Source: Tubiluchus corallicola (taxonomy: Eukaryota > Priapulida > Priapulimorpha > Priapulimorphida > Tubiluchidae). Taken from it: a DNA stretch of 64,000 nucleotides. Position numbers and translations under genes: made by a program. Below are positions 1 to 14,034 of this stretch, piece by piece (positions within the stretch are counted from its first letter, which is position 1; each line of letters opens with the position of its first letter). The stretch spans positions 62,001-126,000 of the forward strand of contig JAQGDQ010000019.1 of the NCBI GenBank assembly GCA_030141605.1, read 5' to 3'. A model generated the notes under the pieces. It was not told the DNA's origin. It made no database searches and was given only the letters and a program-made list of their open reading frames with translations.

Positions 1-1122
1 GGTAAGCTCCTTTAAGCTGTACAAATCCTTAGGAAGATAGATAAGAACGTTTTATGAAGTTTAGGTGGCATTCTACACGTTGATTTCAAAGGCAGCAATT
101 TCCGCCAAAGCCAGAGTGATTTTGCAGCGTTATTTGTCACAGTTTAAATCAGCCAGCCGCTGTAACTTTTGTTGCGCCTTGATGTCAAATTCAGGATGCT
201 ACAATAGCAGCAGGACAGCGGACAGATGCACACCAAGCATTTAAATGGAATATGGCAGGTTTTAACATTGTACAGATTGAATAAAAAGACAGTTCAATAT
301 AATGTGCGGCGCCTTTTGTCTTAATCACAATAGTAGTGCTCAGATATTAAGAAACCCGTGCCTGCATTATAAAGTGTTATTAAAGTCAAGGTAAGGTAAA
401 GGAGTCAGAAATTAATACTTTGGTCTTGCAAACCGATTTTGCTTTAATAAAAAATCTCCTAAATTAATTCAGTTAATTAAATAAGAGGAAAATATAATTT
501 TGAAACTTTTACAAATGAGGCAGTGGATTTCCAATTACGTGCAGTATTATTAAGCTCACATCAATTTAAAGCGCCTCGTGGCAGTTTGCTCAACACTTTG
601 GCTTATTTGCATTCATTAGCAAAGGTCATAGTAAGGGCAGTGAGAAAATTGTGTTAGTAAATTCCAGTTAGAAGAAAAATAAATGAAAACCGTTCAAATC
701 CCTGACTTGTGTTCAATTTGTTATGCGGGCGGGTCTACGAAATACATAATTTTCAGAAAAGTGAACAAACGAATGGATATGTGACCGAATAAGCGAATGA
801 AAAACGAATTTAATAATAAAATAATCATTTATTATGAAACTTGCCGACTCTGTTTCAATATAACCTGTACCTACAGCTGCAGTAGTAGTATTGAAAGTGA
901 TGGTGGTGTATGAAGACAATGACGATGATAATGATTACGAGATGATGATATGGTAAAAACAACAATAACAATGATTAGTTTAATTATAATTATTAGGATG
1001 ATGATGATGATGATGACGACGACGACGACAGAGACGACGACGACGACGATTATGATGATGACGACGGTTTAAGTGGTGATACGGTTTTGGCAGTGATGAC
1101 GCTGAATGATGATGATACTTAC
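1..1122 (-). other. Start of the intron downstream of the UCR1 core exon
   Basis: Intron sequence following the donor at 1122-1117. No further PDE4 exon is recognised here. The only structure seen is the trinucleotide tract at 997-1071. The remainder is plain AT-rich sequence. Confidence 0.8.
997..1071. repeat. GAT/GAC trinucleotide repeat
   Basis: Runs of gatgatgatgat followed by gacgacgacgac with one interruption, about 50 bases from the splice donor of the UCR1 core exon. On the transcribed strand it is GTC/ATC-rich. Similar but looser tracts flank it (900-960, 1072-1120). Confidence 0.9.
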
Positions 1123-1224
1123 TTTGCTGGAGGTACATTTGCCAGGAGAATATAGTTGTTCCTCACACTTCGGAGACTGGCCAGAATCTGTGCAAATGGC
1201 GTTACTATTGTATCATCACCATGT
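1123..1224 (-). CDS. PDE4: PDE4/dunce-type phosphodiesterase, UCR1 core exon
   Basis: A 102-nt exon, acceptor ...tttttattgcag and donor gtaagt, again in phase 2 at both ends. Its first base A completes the codon GC|A (Ala130), then it reads [24 protein letters not shown] and LLANVPPA, and ends in AA. This is the heart of upstream conserved region 1, which pairs with UCR2 to restrain the catalytic domain and to form dimers in long isoforms. In vertebrates this stretch is usually split in two (a short exon ending near PFAQ, then VLASLR...); here it is one exon. Thr135 replaces the usual Leu of DDLIVTPFAQ, and NVPPA is shorter than the vertebrate linker. Exons for the rest of UCR1, UCR2 and the catalytic domain must lie to the left, outside the window. 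Confidence 0.95.
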
Positions 1225-3485
1225 CTGCAATAAAAATATTTCAGTAATACTTTCGAGCTTTTGAGCACAACATAGGCATTTCACGGCTTTCGATACGATC
1301 TTACCATTTCTGCAAAATGAATTTTCTGTCTATTGTTGAAAGGCAACGGTCAAATAAGAAACTGATTAGGAATAGATAAAGCGTCTATATGTGTTAAGTA
1401 AGTATCACCCCGGTTTTGATTATTTTCTGTATTTTTTCTTAGTCTTGTTTTGTCATCATCTTTCAGACGTTCACCCTATGCGTTTTACTGCGAAAAAATG
1501 TAGGCTGATTCTGAAAAAACCAGCGCCTGTCAATCAGAGTCTCACTTTAGCCAGAGTATAGTATTAAAATATCAAAAAAACGTATAAGCTTCCTTAGTAA
1601 ATGTATTCACGCGAGCTTGTCAATTCAAATGTACGTCTACGCCAAAATGGTTCACGCATATTGTTATGGCACTTTGCTTTCAAGAAGTGTTTTTGACTAA
1701 GCTTTTTAAATTTTTTTAGAATCACCTCTAAAGTGACGCAAATAGTAAGCGTGACAAACGAGAGGAGAGCAAAAAATGGTCAAAAAATGGTTAGAAACCA
1801 ACATGGTGGTAGAATCAACACATTGACGTGTTTGACTGATTTTGCATGTATGATAAGTATTACGCATGTAGTAACTGTATTCCACAGTATTTCTCCATTT
1901 TGCTGACCACTCATGCAGGCTAAATCATTTTCCATTTTAATTTCATTTTCTCCACATAATTATGGAAATGATATAAGAATACTGTTGAGATTGCCAAAGG
2001 CTTCAGTGCTGCACTGTAGAGACCCAAGCAAATCATGCTTATGAATATTTCCTTGACATTCTTTGCGATATTTTTATTCAGTGAAAGCACAGTGTCAATA
2101 AGACTTCATAAAAAGTGCTATGAGCCTACGAGGCTGATTATGATTTTGCTACAATTTTATGCTTCTACAAACCAAGATTCGAAGGTTCCGTACTTGTTAC
2201 AGACAGAAGATTTGTTGTCCTTTGAGCTAGGTTTACGAGTATGCAAGAATTACTCGCGTGATTACATTGCGTTCCTCTCAACTAAATTAAACTGTCGCAG
2301 AATAGTTTGATGGACGCATCATAAACACTTTGAGCGCACTATTACACGCCAGTATCACAAAAGATAAAAAATTTAATGGAATTTAATGGACCATTTGACA
2401 AAGCGCAGATACGGAGCTGTATGAATTTCACCTGCTAACGGCGTTTAATCTACATTTAGGGAAACCAATTAAACGTTTTAAATGCTCCTCGTTTGACATC
2501 GATAGCATTGCGGTTTTTACGAGATTAGATCTTCGTGACATAAATATCCAGGGCCTACACGGTAATAGCTAATGCTGAGAAATAGCGAGGTTTTAATTTC
2601 AGACGTGTACAGAAATTTCGTTAATTGTTAACGCATTATTAATTTACTTAAGATATGGCAGTTTAAAAAGAGCCATTCAGATTGGTGATGCACATGCGAC
2701 CTCGTTATGTATTACAATAATTGATCTAAGAAAAACAAGGCTTTTTTATGCTAAGCATAAAAAACCTCGTGAGACTGAGGCTGTTTGCGAAGATAGTGCA
2801 CAAAATCGATCTGAAATGCAGATTTAAGCACGTGCTTGGAGCCTATGCGGGCACAAAGACGTTTTGTTAAACAAACGCTCTTTTAATAATGACGCAAGAC
2901 AAGGTAACTAAGCAATAAAAATGAGAAGAATGAGCTTTTTTCGTTGTTGGAGCTCCTTTAGATTCCAAGGAAAAGCTTTCGTCACTTTTAACACCAATGT
3001 GGTGCAAATAAAACGAGTTATAGAATTCCACCAATAGCTTTCTTTAATGACAATTTAAATGAACACACACAACGCATTGAACTGTTTTCAAAGCCGCATG
3101 GCAAACCAAGCAGTAATTTCCCATTTTCAGAAAATTGTTGAATTAAGGGACGAGCAAATATGAGCGCGATTAAACGAACTTTTGGTTCTGCTGAATCTTT
3201 CAAAAGAATCTGAAATGGTCAGTTTACTCGGCAGGCTGTGCGAAAAAGATTTCAGAAATTAACTCGTTATCCACGAACTTTTCAGCTTGTCTTTTAACTC
3301 GTTGAACGGTGATTGAAACAATTTGTGTATAGAAAACTAAATAAGTTAGTTATATTCCTCGTGTTCCATTTTATATAGAACAGGAAAGCTAATTTGCTAA
3401 ATCTGCAAGGAATTGAAATAAGTAGACTGCGAATTATCTGCGTTTTAAGCTGTGTTACCGTACGAAGAACTAAGTCGACCGTGTT

Positions 3486-3660
3486 ATAATGTAATAAACG
3501 CCTCATATTGTAATACAAAAAAAATTAACGCATAATGTAATAAAAAACAACACCTAATCTAATAATTGACCGATAATGTAACTAAAAAAACTAACGCATA
3601 ATGTAAGACACCCAAAACGCATAATGTAATAACCCGAGCATATCGTAACGCATAATGTGA
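3486..3660. repeat. Irregular short-unit tandem array, core ATAATGTAATAA
   Basis: About eight or nine units of roughly 12-27 bases share the core (cgc)ataatgtaataa, for example at 3486, 3530, 3573, 3597, 3619 and 3647. Spacing is irregular and several units are decayed. The layout resembles the arms of the two foldback elements elsewhere in the window, but no inverted partner was found within several kb. It could be a single remaining arm or a simple minisatellite. Confidence 0.6.
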
Positions 3661-6600
3661 TTAATTAATTCGTTACGAAAATCATATGTGCGGTTCAGAA
3701 CTAGCTCGCTGTGCAGTGCGAAAAAATTCAAAGTCAAGACAGACCATCCGACCGCAGGCCCACCGAACTGCAATCTCAAACACTGTACCTGAAAATCACA
3801 CTTTGCCGTATGCGTAGACATTAATTAACCCTTAATATAGATTAATTATGGCGAGTATTGTTTGACGTTGGCAGTGTTAATTAGTGAGGAAAGTCCATTC
3901 TAATTAAGGTTGACATGCGAGCTCGTTAATTTGCCATACCAGCTTCCGTTAACTTCTCCATCTCATAATAAGGTGCATATTAAAATTTTATACGGAAATT
4001 TGAGGCATCAGGTGCAGACCGAGGCTGTGTTTATTAAGTGCGCTAATTTACTTGCCAGGGCACAAAACTATTTTTCTAAGGAGTAAGCGCATAGATTGCT
4101 GGCGTATGCGTATATCGTGTGGTAATATTTTAACGTATATTTTGTCTATCATACGGCATATACCATGTACGCATGATTGTGGAACACGCATCGATGGTAT
4201 ACTTGAAAAAAGGTATTAAGACAATAAAATGGCGTTTATGTAGCATGCGGATTTGGATGCAGACGCGTTTTTCCTCTGCAGAACAGGCTGCGGAACAGCC
4301 TGCGAAAAAATCAACAGGAATATCTGCAGAAAAAGAATAACGCATACGCAGGCTGCATAAACGGGTGCATTGAAAACAATCTAAACCGATTTTATCTATT
4401 CCATACCCCCCAAAACGCATCCGCACCCGCATGTTACATAAACGCAACTTAATTTCGCAAGACATCCTAATTGATATATTTCATGAAACGCTAATTCTGG
4501 TTTAAACAGTTATTTTTATTTAATAAAACTGCAAGTACGATAGATTATTCTTTTTCACATTTTAATTGCACTTGTCAGTTCTTATCCCATGTTTTAATTC
4601 TAAGGTTATGTATGTTATTGCATTTGGCTGCAAACTGGGGCTCACTGAACAATTAAGGTGCAACTTAAAGTAACAAAATAACATGGATGGAAAATCAATG
4701 AAAATCAATGTAAAGCGAATAAACATCATTCATTGATTTAATTTCTGCTGTCACACGTCCTCTGACATAACTCTTGCAACCACTTTGGTGCATGCCGTCC
4801 TGTCACCCGCAACCTCCCATGTCTCTGTGTTTTTTGATGTATTGTTTGTTAGTTGATAATTTGAAGCAAAACTTTTAATTATGAGCTCATGAAGTATAAT
4901 TTTTATTCGTTATAACAAAGAGCTGAAGCAACATATAATTGAATTATCCTAATTTTATTGAACTTTTCATGTCGGATCAAAACTAAATATTATATTCACA
5001 AAGTACTGATGACATTCTATACGCCTTGCACGATAATTAACTTCCGGAAAGCAAATGCTTTTTCGTGAAGCCAAATACTAACGTGAGCATAAAAACCATT
5101 AAAGAAAGACGCTTTTAACTTACCGATGGCGTAAAGCATAATTAACGCATGCCCATAAGTGACGTGTGAAGCAGGCCTGGTGACAAACCATGAATTAATC
5201 ATGTTGTCTGGTGTCCACATCACACTATCTCCAGCCAACGCTAGGCGCCGCCAGCAAAATCGCTAGCTGATGCTAGCTGTATAGCGGCAGGTAACATCCG
5301 CTTCAGCATTTCTGTTTTCAGTAAATGGATGAAAAATAACGAAGCCAGGTAAGGTTTTCACCATTTACCAATACGAAAAAAGGTTTTCTAAGGAAAGTGA
5401 ATTTTAGAGATTCACCCTTCCTTGACCCATATCATATATCTACCGTGATCCAGACCCATATACTCCTCGCCCATTTCCATCAGTCGTGACACACCAGAAG
5501 TAATACGATCTAGACAGGAAATTGTATAATATACAGACAATGATTGTACAACGGGTACACCCCATAATTAATGGTACAATAACCACAGTAATATACAATT
5601 GAAAAATGAAAAAATGAAAAAAGTACTAGTAAAACAATGCAGGAATTTAGCGCCAAAGTGGTTTTATTATTATTATTATAGCTCTTTATTTTGAGCATAT
5701 AAACATATACCTTTATACATAAAAGTAGTTTTTGCCTCAAGGCCAATCTTTTCCTTTTGGTGGAACCGCAACATAGACATTCTAACATTTCGCCACATAG
5801 GCCTAATAAGAGACACGATGTTACAGATTACATCTACGTGCTCAATAGCCATACTACTTACACACCATTTACAGGTCGATCGCCAGTCGTATTTAAACTT
5901 CTACGTAAACGGAAATTCACGATTAGCACAAACACAGTGACTTTCTGAATCAACTGACACACGTGACTTCGATTGTTGTATCATCAGATAGCCGTTTCTT
6001 TCGCAGCGCTCGGCAAATGTTATTCTCTAAAAAATTTGGATGTTAAAAATTTCAATAAAAGCAAGTAAACTGGAAGACGGAGCATTGGGTTACTCGTTTG
6101 CCGCGCGCAGGTACGCATGTACGCTTTGCTCACATGTATTTATAATTGTACAACTGTACAACTGCCTGGATATGTCATATAGAACATATTACCCTTGCCA
6201 TGTCCGTTTTTTTCGTAAAAAAATATAATATAGAGTAACTTTACTGTGATGTCGCAATATTAGAAACTGATAAAAACTATCACATGAAGAACAGCGAGAA
6301 CGAAAACGACAACATCACAGCGAAAGACGCTCTCTATAGAGTTACTTCGCACGCGAGTAATATGAAAAGGAGAAAGATTTTGTATGGAATAAAAAGAACT
6401 TTCCGTGATCCATCATCGAGTGGGCCAGTCACCACATGACCCATCACCAAATTAGACACGATCGAGAACACTTAACATTCGAGGGCTATTCTTTTAGATT
6501 TGTGAGGCTTTCAGTTAATAACTGATACGTTTTCGATTGAAATTATTTAAAATATTGCTAATCTTCAATGAAATTAATATTGAATCTTTGATATGGTGAG

Positions 6601-9600
6601 AAAATAAGCAGACGTGGCATAAGTTACTCATTGATTGCAAGGATCATAAATCTGTCAGTCGAAAAACAATTGAATTTTGTTAATCGGTACAGTGTACATT
6701 CAAGCAATCGCAGCTCTGGTCTTTATTTGTTTACTTATAATGGTAGTGGGAAACGTGAATGTTCTAAACGCTGGTTAAAACTGAAATTTTGTAAGCGTTG
6801 AATCAATTAAAGTACGTGTGCTGTCCTAAACTCGACTTAGAATCAGATTCCTGTTTTTTGAATTATGTCTGTCTAAGACAAACGTAGGCCTAATAGACAA
6901 TATATAGAGATGCAAGACAAAATTCGTCATTGAAAAGTTGGATTAGAAGAGATGTGGACATTTTCAAAGACATGAAGACGTAGACATTTTTCAAAGCACG
7001 AAATCGGTAGATCAATTATTAGTTGAAAGTAAGGGGAAATCTATGCTGTACTTACAACTGTTGTAGACGATGCCAAAAAGAATACCGCTCGCCTGAAATC
7101 CTCAGCGCAGACGTGCTGAAATTTCTCGGCATCATTGGATAGCCATTAAGCATAGTATTGTTCTTTCGACTCATGCTGCCGTTGTTATGTATCAGAAGAG
7201 AATTACATGAACTTCGTCGTCAACTTTGTTGAAACCAATCACGTAATTAGCGAGCACACTATCACAAAAAGGCCTGCTTCAAATGTCTTCATGTTTCTAT
7301 TAGCTAAATCCCCCGCTTTCAAGCTTAATATGAAGTCCCTTCAAACTTAGACTACTTATGCACATTGCACATGGTAATTATGGTGAAAAATAATAACGCA
7401 GATTATTAGAAATGTGATCCTAATCCCTAATTTGCAGGGGATTTTATAAGGAAACTTTCAGAAACTACTTAACGTGAACATTGTGTAGCGTCAAGTTTTA
7501 ACAGTTAAAGATCGGTAACTTGAATATTGTAAACAAATCTTGAATAGCGAATGTTCTATGTACACAACTTGTTCAAATTCAACGAGTATTTATTACTTTA
7601 TTACCTGACCTGTCGAATTAATCACGTAGAAGCTGTAAGAACACAAATAGCTAGCCAGAAAGTAGAATTTATCGTTCTAATGGCAACAGTAGCACGTAAT
7701 TATATCCGTTTTCGATAGCGATCATTCATAATTAATTTTTGTATTTCAACGTTCTTTTTTCGTGAATCATTGACACACCCCCAAAAAAGAAAAATACAAT
7801 GGTTCGCTTGTTCAAAAGTTGAATTGAAATGGTCCGCGTTGCTGTGTCAACACACGTTTTTCACAAGAATATACCCTTGAAAAGAAACGTATATACAGAT
7901 CAGGAATCATAAACACCAATTTTATTTTAGTTTCATCGCTGTATGCGTAAGATATTCGTTGGCGTAATTCGTTGAGTGAAAAACTGTCACGTGAGTAGAT
8001 TTGGACACGTTTCAAACACACGTTTGCAGGGAGCTCTGCCAGCTAACGTTAGAGGCGACAGAATGATGCTGAAACAGCCAATGCGCATCTTTATAATGAA
8101 GCCAACGATCAATCGGTGTCATTACGTTATATCCAACACATTCGTACGCACAGACAATTAGTAATTTAAAAAAATAACACGACAAGCAGCAAATGTAGGA
8201 CTAGCTCGCCCGCCTACAGTTTGTTTGCGTCTGTTAGAGGCAAGACTATCCTCTAAACGTTTTAATTCAAGGCTTCATGGATTGTTGGAGGTTCTTTGCC
8301 ACAGTGTTCGGTGAATAGGAATGAAAGTAATAGAAAAGCGATTAGGCTGAATCGCATACGGAAGCAAATTATTCAGTCGACAGCTGCAGTGCACACGTGG
8401 GCACGTCGGAATGTTGGGGAACTGACACAAATGTAAACTGGTAAGAGAGAGCTAGGGAAGCCAAGTATGGAAAAAGAAGAATCGAAAAACTGAATTTAGG
8501 GCAAAAGAGGCAGGACAGACTCTTTAAGGGACAAATTTAATGTTTTGGCTTCACTTTCAAGAGCAGTTGGTAGCTGTAATAGGTAACCAGCTACTACTTA
8601 GCTAAAGAATTTCGGCGCTTCTGGCACATGAAGCGTGAAATATGGCAAAACGTGTGACAGCTACAGGTTGTATTGTGCACTAAGTAGCTACGCCTATTCA
8701 TCATTGGTGCATACAAGAAACTGAAACAGGGCAAAAAGTTGTGAAACTAAATTAATATACTCAATTATGCACTTATATTTATATCGAAACTATAAACTTA
8801 TAAACTGAATTAGTCGAAAAGGCTGTATGGTGGGTTGGTGGAATAAATTTTTTACTTTTGTTGCACGTCGTATTAGAGTGAGGCAGGATTTTAAGTTATT
8901 TTTAATATATAAAAATCCTACAATCCTCAATATATTATTATGAAATGGAAGAGTTAGTATAATCGCACCTTTAATGGAAACGTCTGGGAAGTAAAAGCTT
9001 ACTGGAGAAGAAAACCGACGGAATCGTCATAATTTTATTTTTCCACAAGTTTACTAAATTAAACGTATAATACGTGTATACCGACTTAATAACTTCGCAA
9101 ATGTTAGTCAGGCAGGACATTAATTGTTTTGCTGAATGACTAGCTCTGACAAGCTTGTAAACTAAAACAAGGAATGATGTCAAATTTATGCAAGATTAAA
9201 CAATTGATGTAACATTTTTGAAAAAAGAAATGGATCAATAAGATAGGCTAAACTTTTTTGATCACTTAAACTTGAAGTGCTTTAGAAATTTAACTGAATT
9301 ATATATTTCTTCAGAATCCCACACAAAACTTCGATGAAGATAAGAAAATAATTTCACGCGAATTCAGAACGAAGACAAAAAGAAATAAATTTAAAAGTAA
9401 CCCGCACGCGCATATTTTTGCCTACGTACAATGCTAACATCATTGCGTAGCTTCACTATCACAAAGCCCAACAATAATTACTGGCGCACGATCACTGCTT
9501 GCAAATGCCATGATACTTATAGCTCCAAGCACTTAGACACTTGTCTACAGAACTTATTCAAGTGCAATGAATGACTGTAATTACTGGACAAGAGAATGTA

Positions 9601-10464
9601 CGAAAACTTAATGTAAGTTGCTATTCTTTAGTTAGAATTTCCATAATAATGAAACCAAAGATAGACCTTTAGTGATGTATATAGGAGTAATGCAGCTACA
9701 AGACTAACGACAGCATCACCCACATATATACAAAAACTTTATTTTGTCAACGACTATAACATAATAAACCACTACAAATTAAAAATTACTATCAAAAACT
9801 TGTCTTCGCTTTAAAACGATTGATTGTTTTCTTGAAATTTGGTAATTGGTTATTATTTTAAGTTGGTGATTTTTAAGTTACGGAGGTCTGATAACCTATG
9901 GTCTCACGAAAGATAAATGCTTTCTTCTGATGTAGGTGATTAGGGTAATGAGAAAGCATTTAATTCTTAAAAACATAGTGCAAGTGTGCCTCTTCGCACA
10001 TGTTTTTTGATAATTAAAGCGAAAACCAATTTTATTCGATCGTTTCAAAAACAAGACAAAATAGTATCAGAACGAAAAACTGTGCTTAAACTAAAGTTTC
10101 TGACAATGAATCTAGGAATTTTGCGCAAATAATGCTGAATAAACTCTTACTGTAAATTACTGTGCGGTCCGAATATGACGACTGTCTGAATTTTTTAGCC
10201 TGGATTCTCAAAAGAAAATAAACATTATGCGCACGTTGGCGGCAACATACAAAGATGTTCGTGCTTCTACATCTCGACTCACGCTGTGGTTTTTAATTGT
10301 GTAAACAAGAATCTGCTTCAAAGATGGATCCTATTTGGAAAGCCACCGGAACTTCCTCATAGCAGAATGCAGGGAAAGACTGACAGCGGTGTTATAACTT
10401 GGTTGTGTTTATGATGGTAGTGAAGAAGCTGGAGTAACTTGTGTTAGTGTTGATGGTAAGGCTG

Positions 10465-10560
10465 TCAGTGAATAAAATGTTGTTGTTATGGTTGTTGCTG
10501 TTGCTGTTGTTGTTGCTTTTGCTGTTGCTGCCGCCGCCGCTGCTGCTGCTGGAACTGTGA
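10465..10560. repeat. GTT/GCT/GCC compound trinucleotide repeat
   Basis: Tract of gttgttgctgttgctgttg passing into gccgccgccgctgctgctg. It creates open frames of poly-Ala/Thr and poly-Ser/Asn on the minus strand that should not be taken as genes. Confidence 0.85.
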
Positions 10561-11380
10561 TGCGTACCATCACAGAACATTGAATGAGCGATTGCAATGA
10601 GCTGGTAATGTAAGAACTAGCCAGCTGCGTTTCTCTGAACTTATTATATGACTATGTAATAATCGAGTCATTTGTTAAAATTAACCACAATGAGTTTTAA
10701 ATTTTGTGGTTGAATCGTTATCGAGTTTTTGTAGTAAATAAAATTTTATTTACCTACCAGCTTTTTCACTTGTTTGGTCTTTTTTCTTTCTTGCTGACTG
10801 ACCGAGTGACATATTAGCTGGTTGAAACACTGACCGACCAGTTGACTACTACTAACGGAAGTTGTATATGTACACAGTTTGTTCGTGGGATAGAATTTTT
10901 GTCTATTATTATGTTCTTCCACATTAAAAACACATTCATACAGCAACGAATTCCATTACTCGTTTAAGGAGAAGATTAATGATTTAAAATCTCGGATGAA
11001 ATATCGAGTGTTGAAACCGCATTTGTTGATTCAAGGTCCAATGTAAGCAAACACAGTCATCGAAAAACTCTTTATCAATTTTTCAAAAATTTCCGTGAAT
11101 CCAAGTAAACAAACTGGAGCATTAATGATTGATTGACTAGACTCAGAAATATGTTCCATTCGAACACAGGAAACTGAATTTTCAAACACAAATGTTTTAA
11201 ACCATTGAACGGTTTTGACCCTGTAAAAATTGTGGTAATATTCTGCTTCTTTGACAGGAGATGCTTTAAATGACAGCTATTATTTCGTGTTTACAATAAA
11301 CATTTTTCAAAATAATTAACAATATATATGTAAATACGGTTGTGCTTGACACTAATAGTTTAAATGAAATCGGAACTTGC

Positions 11381-12010
11381 TACTTTTTGACTTGTGCCCC
11401 GTGGGTCAAGGGTCAATCAAACACGAGTCAACATACTCCACTAAATTTGTCTCATCGAGTCCTTTCATTAGTTGTGCTGCAATATCTTGTCACTTTTAAT
11501 GTGTGACCTCGGGATCAGGGGTCAGCCAATGTTGGCGTCACACACCACTCAATTCATTTCATCCAGACTGTTCATTTGATATGCTACAACCTACTATTGC
11601 TTAACACTTGAAACATTCGTTTCTCCTACTCTCTAGTTTCGATTATTGCCCCCTAACAAGGCCAGGGGTCAACAAATCCAGTCGTAACTCATACCGCTCA
11701 ATTCATCTTATTGAGGCCTTTTATTTCATGTATTACAAGCTACAGTTGCTCGAAACTGGAAGCATATGTTTCCCAACCCACTCAATTTTGGTTTTTCGTC
11801 TGCGGCGAGATCAACGGCCAAGCGCCCTGGGATTGTGAGTAGTTTATTCCATTCAGTTCCATAGTTCGACCAATGATCAGCCAAGCTGGGCGTAATTCAT
11901 ACCAATCCATTTGTCTTAGTGTGAACTTTCATTTTATAGCTACAAGCTACTGTTTCTCGACACTGGAAACATTGGTGTCCAAGACCTCCCAATTTCAGTT
12001 TTTGCCCCCT
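11381..12010. repeat. Degenerate tandem array, units about 110-200 bp
   Basis: Four diverged units carry the same ordered blocks: gccccctgg or similar, caggggtcaa, a caattcatttcat block (11441, 11550, 11699, 11903), a ttacaagctac block and a ctcgacactggaaacat block. Starts are 109, 149 and 204 bases apart, so units differ by indels. Weaker echoes of the block around catatta-caag continue to about 12440 (12266 and 12389). Not recognised as a named family. Confidence 0.65.
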
Positions 12011-13880
12011 GGCGAAAGATTTTCCTAAACGCGCCTGATCCATATTCAGCCATCAGCACAAGATTTTAGCCCCTTCTAGACACATACCAAAGGTTGTGGC
12101 GCCGTTCAAAAACTGTCGGAGGCAGAAGTAACGGAAAAAACCACCCACGTTGCGACTTTTGACTCGGAGAGAGACTCACGTATAAACCCTCTTACATTGG
12201 TAGTTTCGTGACCCTAGCCCAGTGCGTGTGCTGATGGTGCGCTTGTCTCGTAGCATGCTTTCAAATGACATATTACAAGACACTATTTACATTCTCTGGC
12301 ACCCAGGCCGACTTCCAGTACCACCCATCAGATTCCAAAAATTTGTTTAATTACCACGATTTATATTGTCTCATGACAAGCTTTCAAACGATATACTACA
12401 CGAAATAGCTGCACACTTTTTTGCAAAAGGTCACATTTTGTAGATCAAACCCACCGAGGTTGGCCCCCACAGCCCCACCCATTTTACCAAAGTAAATTAA
12501 TTTAATCCCGTGAGTTGTTTACCGAAATAAAACCTGTGACAGAAAATAAATAATAAATAATATATAAACGAGAAACTGGTCCAAAAAACAAAGGCATTTC
12601 AAAGTACACTGGAACACCAATAAAACTGTGGTAAACCAGGCAGCTGAAGCAGAATTTTAATAACTTCAGCAGTTTAGGTCCTCAACAGTACAATTACATA
12701 TGGTTCTTTACCATGAATTATTTAAGCAGTTGCTACGGTTAATGAAGACCTGAAATGCGTTTCGCAATAAAGAAACTGTCAATGTGAGCCAAATAAGCAG
12801 TTAAAAACTGCAACTCCGCAGCACCCAGGTTGGCAATATATGAACCCAGTCCAGTTTTTCTTGAGACCTCTGAAGTCTTGATCAGCGTGCTTTGGAATGT
12901 AGCAATGAAAGATGAAGAAAGATGTGGTAATACATTTCTGAAAGTTTTACATGGGTGTTCCAAACTCAAGCAAACGTTTGAAGTTAAGTTAGTACATCTA
13001 TCCATTTTTAAACTATTCCCAATTTTTAAATTCATTTTTTGTAGATATTTGCACTATTTCAAGGAAAAGCGCCAAAAATTAAGATAATGGAAAATCAAGC
13101 AACGACATGACGATGACGACGATGATTACGGTGATGATAACTATAATTATTATAAGCATATAATTAATACGATATTAATTAGCAGTTGCTAACATTTGGC
13201 GCCATCAGTTGCAATAACCCATTAAAAACCAAATGTGTCAACAAAAATGAAGAGTTCAAGGCAATTTTGTCGTTTTCTGCATGTCTGGTTAGACGAAATT
13301 CTTCAATAGCGAAAATTACCAAACCGTCTAAAATTATTGATCTGTTTCTTCGCCATTAGGCATAAAGAGAGACTCATGAAACGAAAATTCAGACGATCGA
13401 AACGAGTTTTAGTGCGCTATCAAAGCTGAAAACAGATCGATGCAAGTTTATAACATTATAAAGAATTAAAGATGCTAGCAATAAGATGGGAATGTAAAGT
13501 GCCGAATAGAACTTTGTGGCTTCAAGTATGACTTCCTGATGGATGTAGCTAATCGATCAATATCTAAATATCTATTCTTGATACGAGATTTGGTAAAGGA
13601 ATTATGCTAACACGTGTGCCAGCTAGTTTGCTACTAAAAGCTATTTAAAATTTAAATTTTATTGCGACTAATAACTAATATGACGCATATTTTTGGCTTA
13701 AATTATTAAATTATTCCTTGTAGCAATGCAAAATCTTGCACAATTGATTTTGCTGTTCTACAGGCAAAATTATATTTTCAAAAAGCTGTCGATTGGTTAG
13801 TTTTTGACTGATAGGCAGCTTGACTAACTTGTCAGTCTAGGATTTGAATCCGTTACTTCATTGTTTGATTCGTTGCTTCC

Positions 13881-14034
13881 TGCCTGCCACTTGACTGCCT
13901 AACTGACTGACTGACTTACTAATTAACTATGACTGATGACAGTTTGACTAACTGACTGACTGTCTGTCTGTCTATCTATCTGGCAGACTGACTGACTGGC
14001 TGACTGAGTGACTGGCTGTCTGGCTGACTGACTT
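13881..14034. repeat. Tetranucleotide repeat (CTGA)n/(CTGT)n
   Basis: Interrupted runs of ctgactgactga and ctgtctgtctgt. They give a minus-strand frame rich in Gln/Ser that is an artefact of the repeat. Confidence 0.85.
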
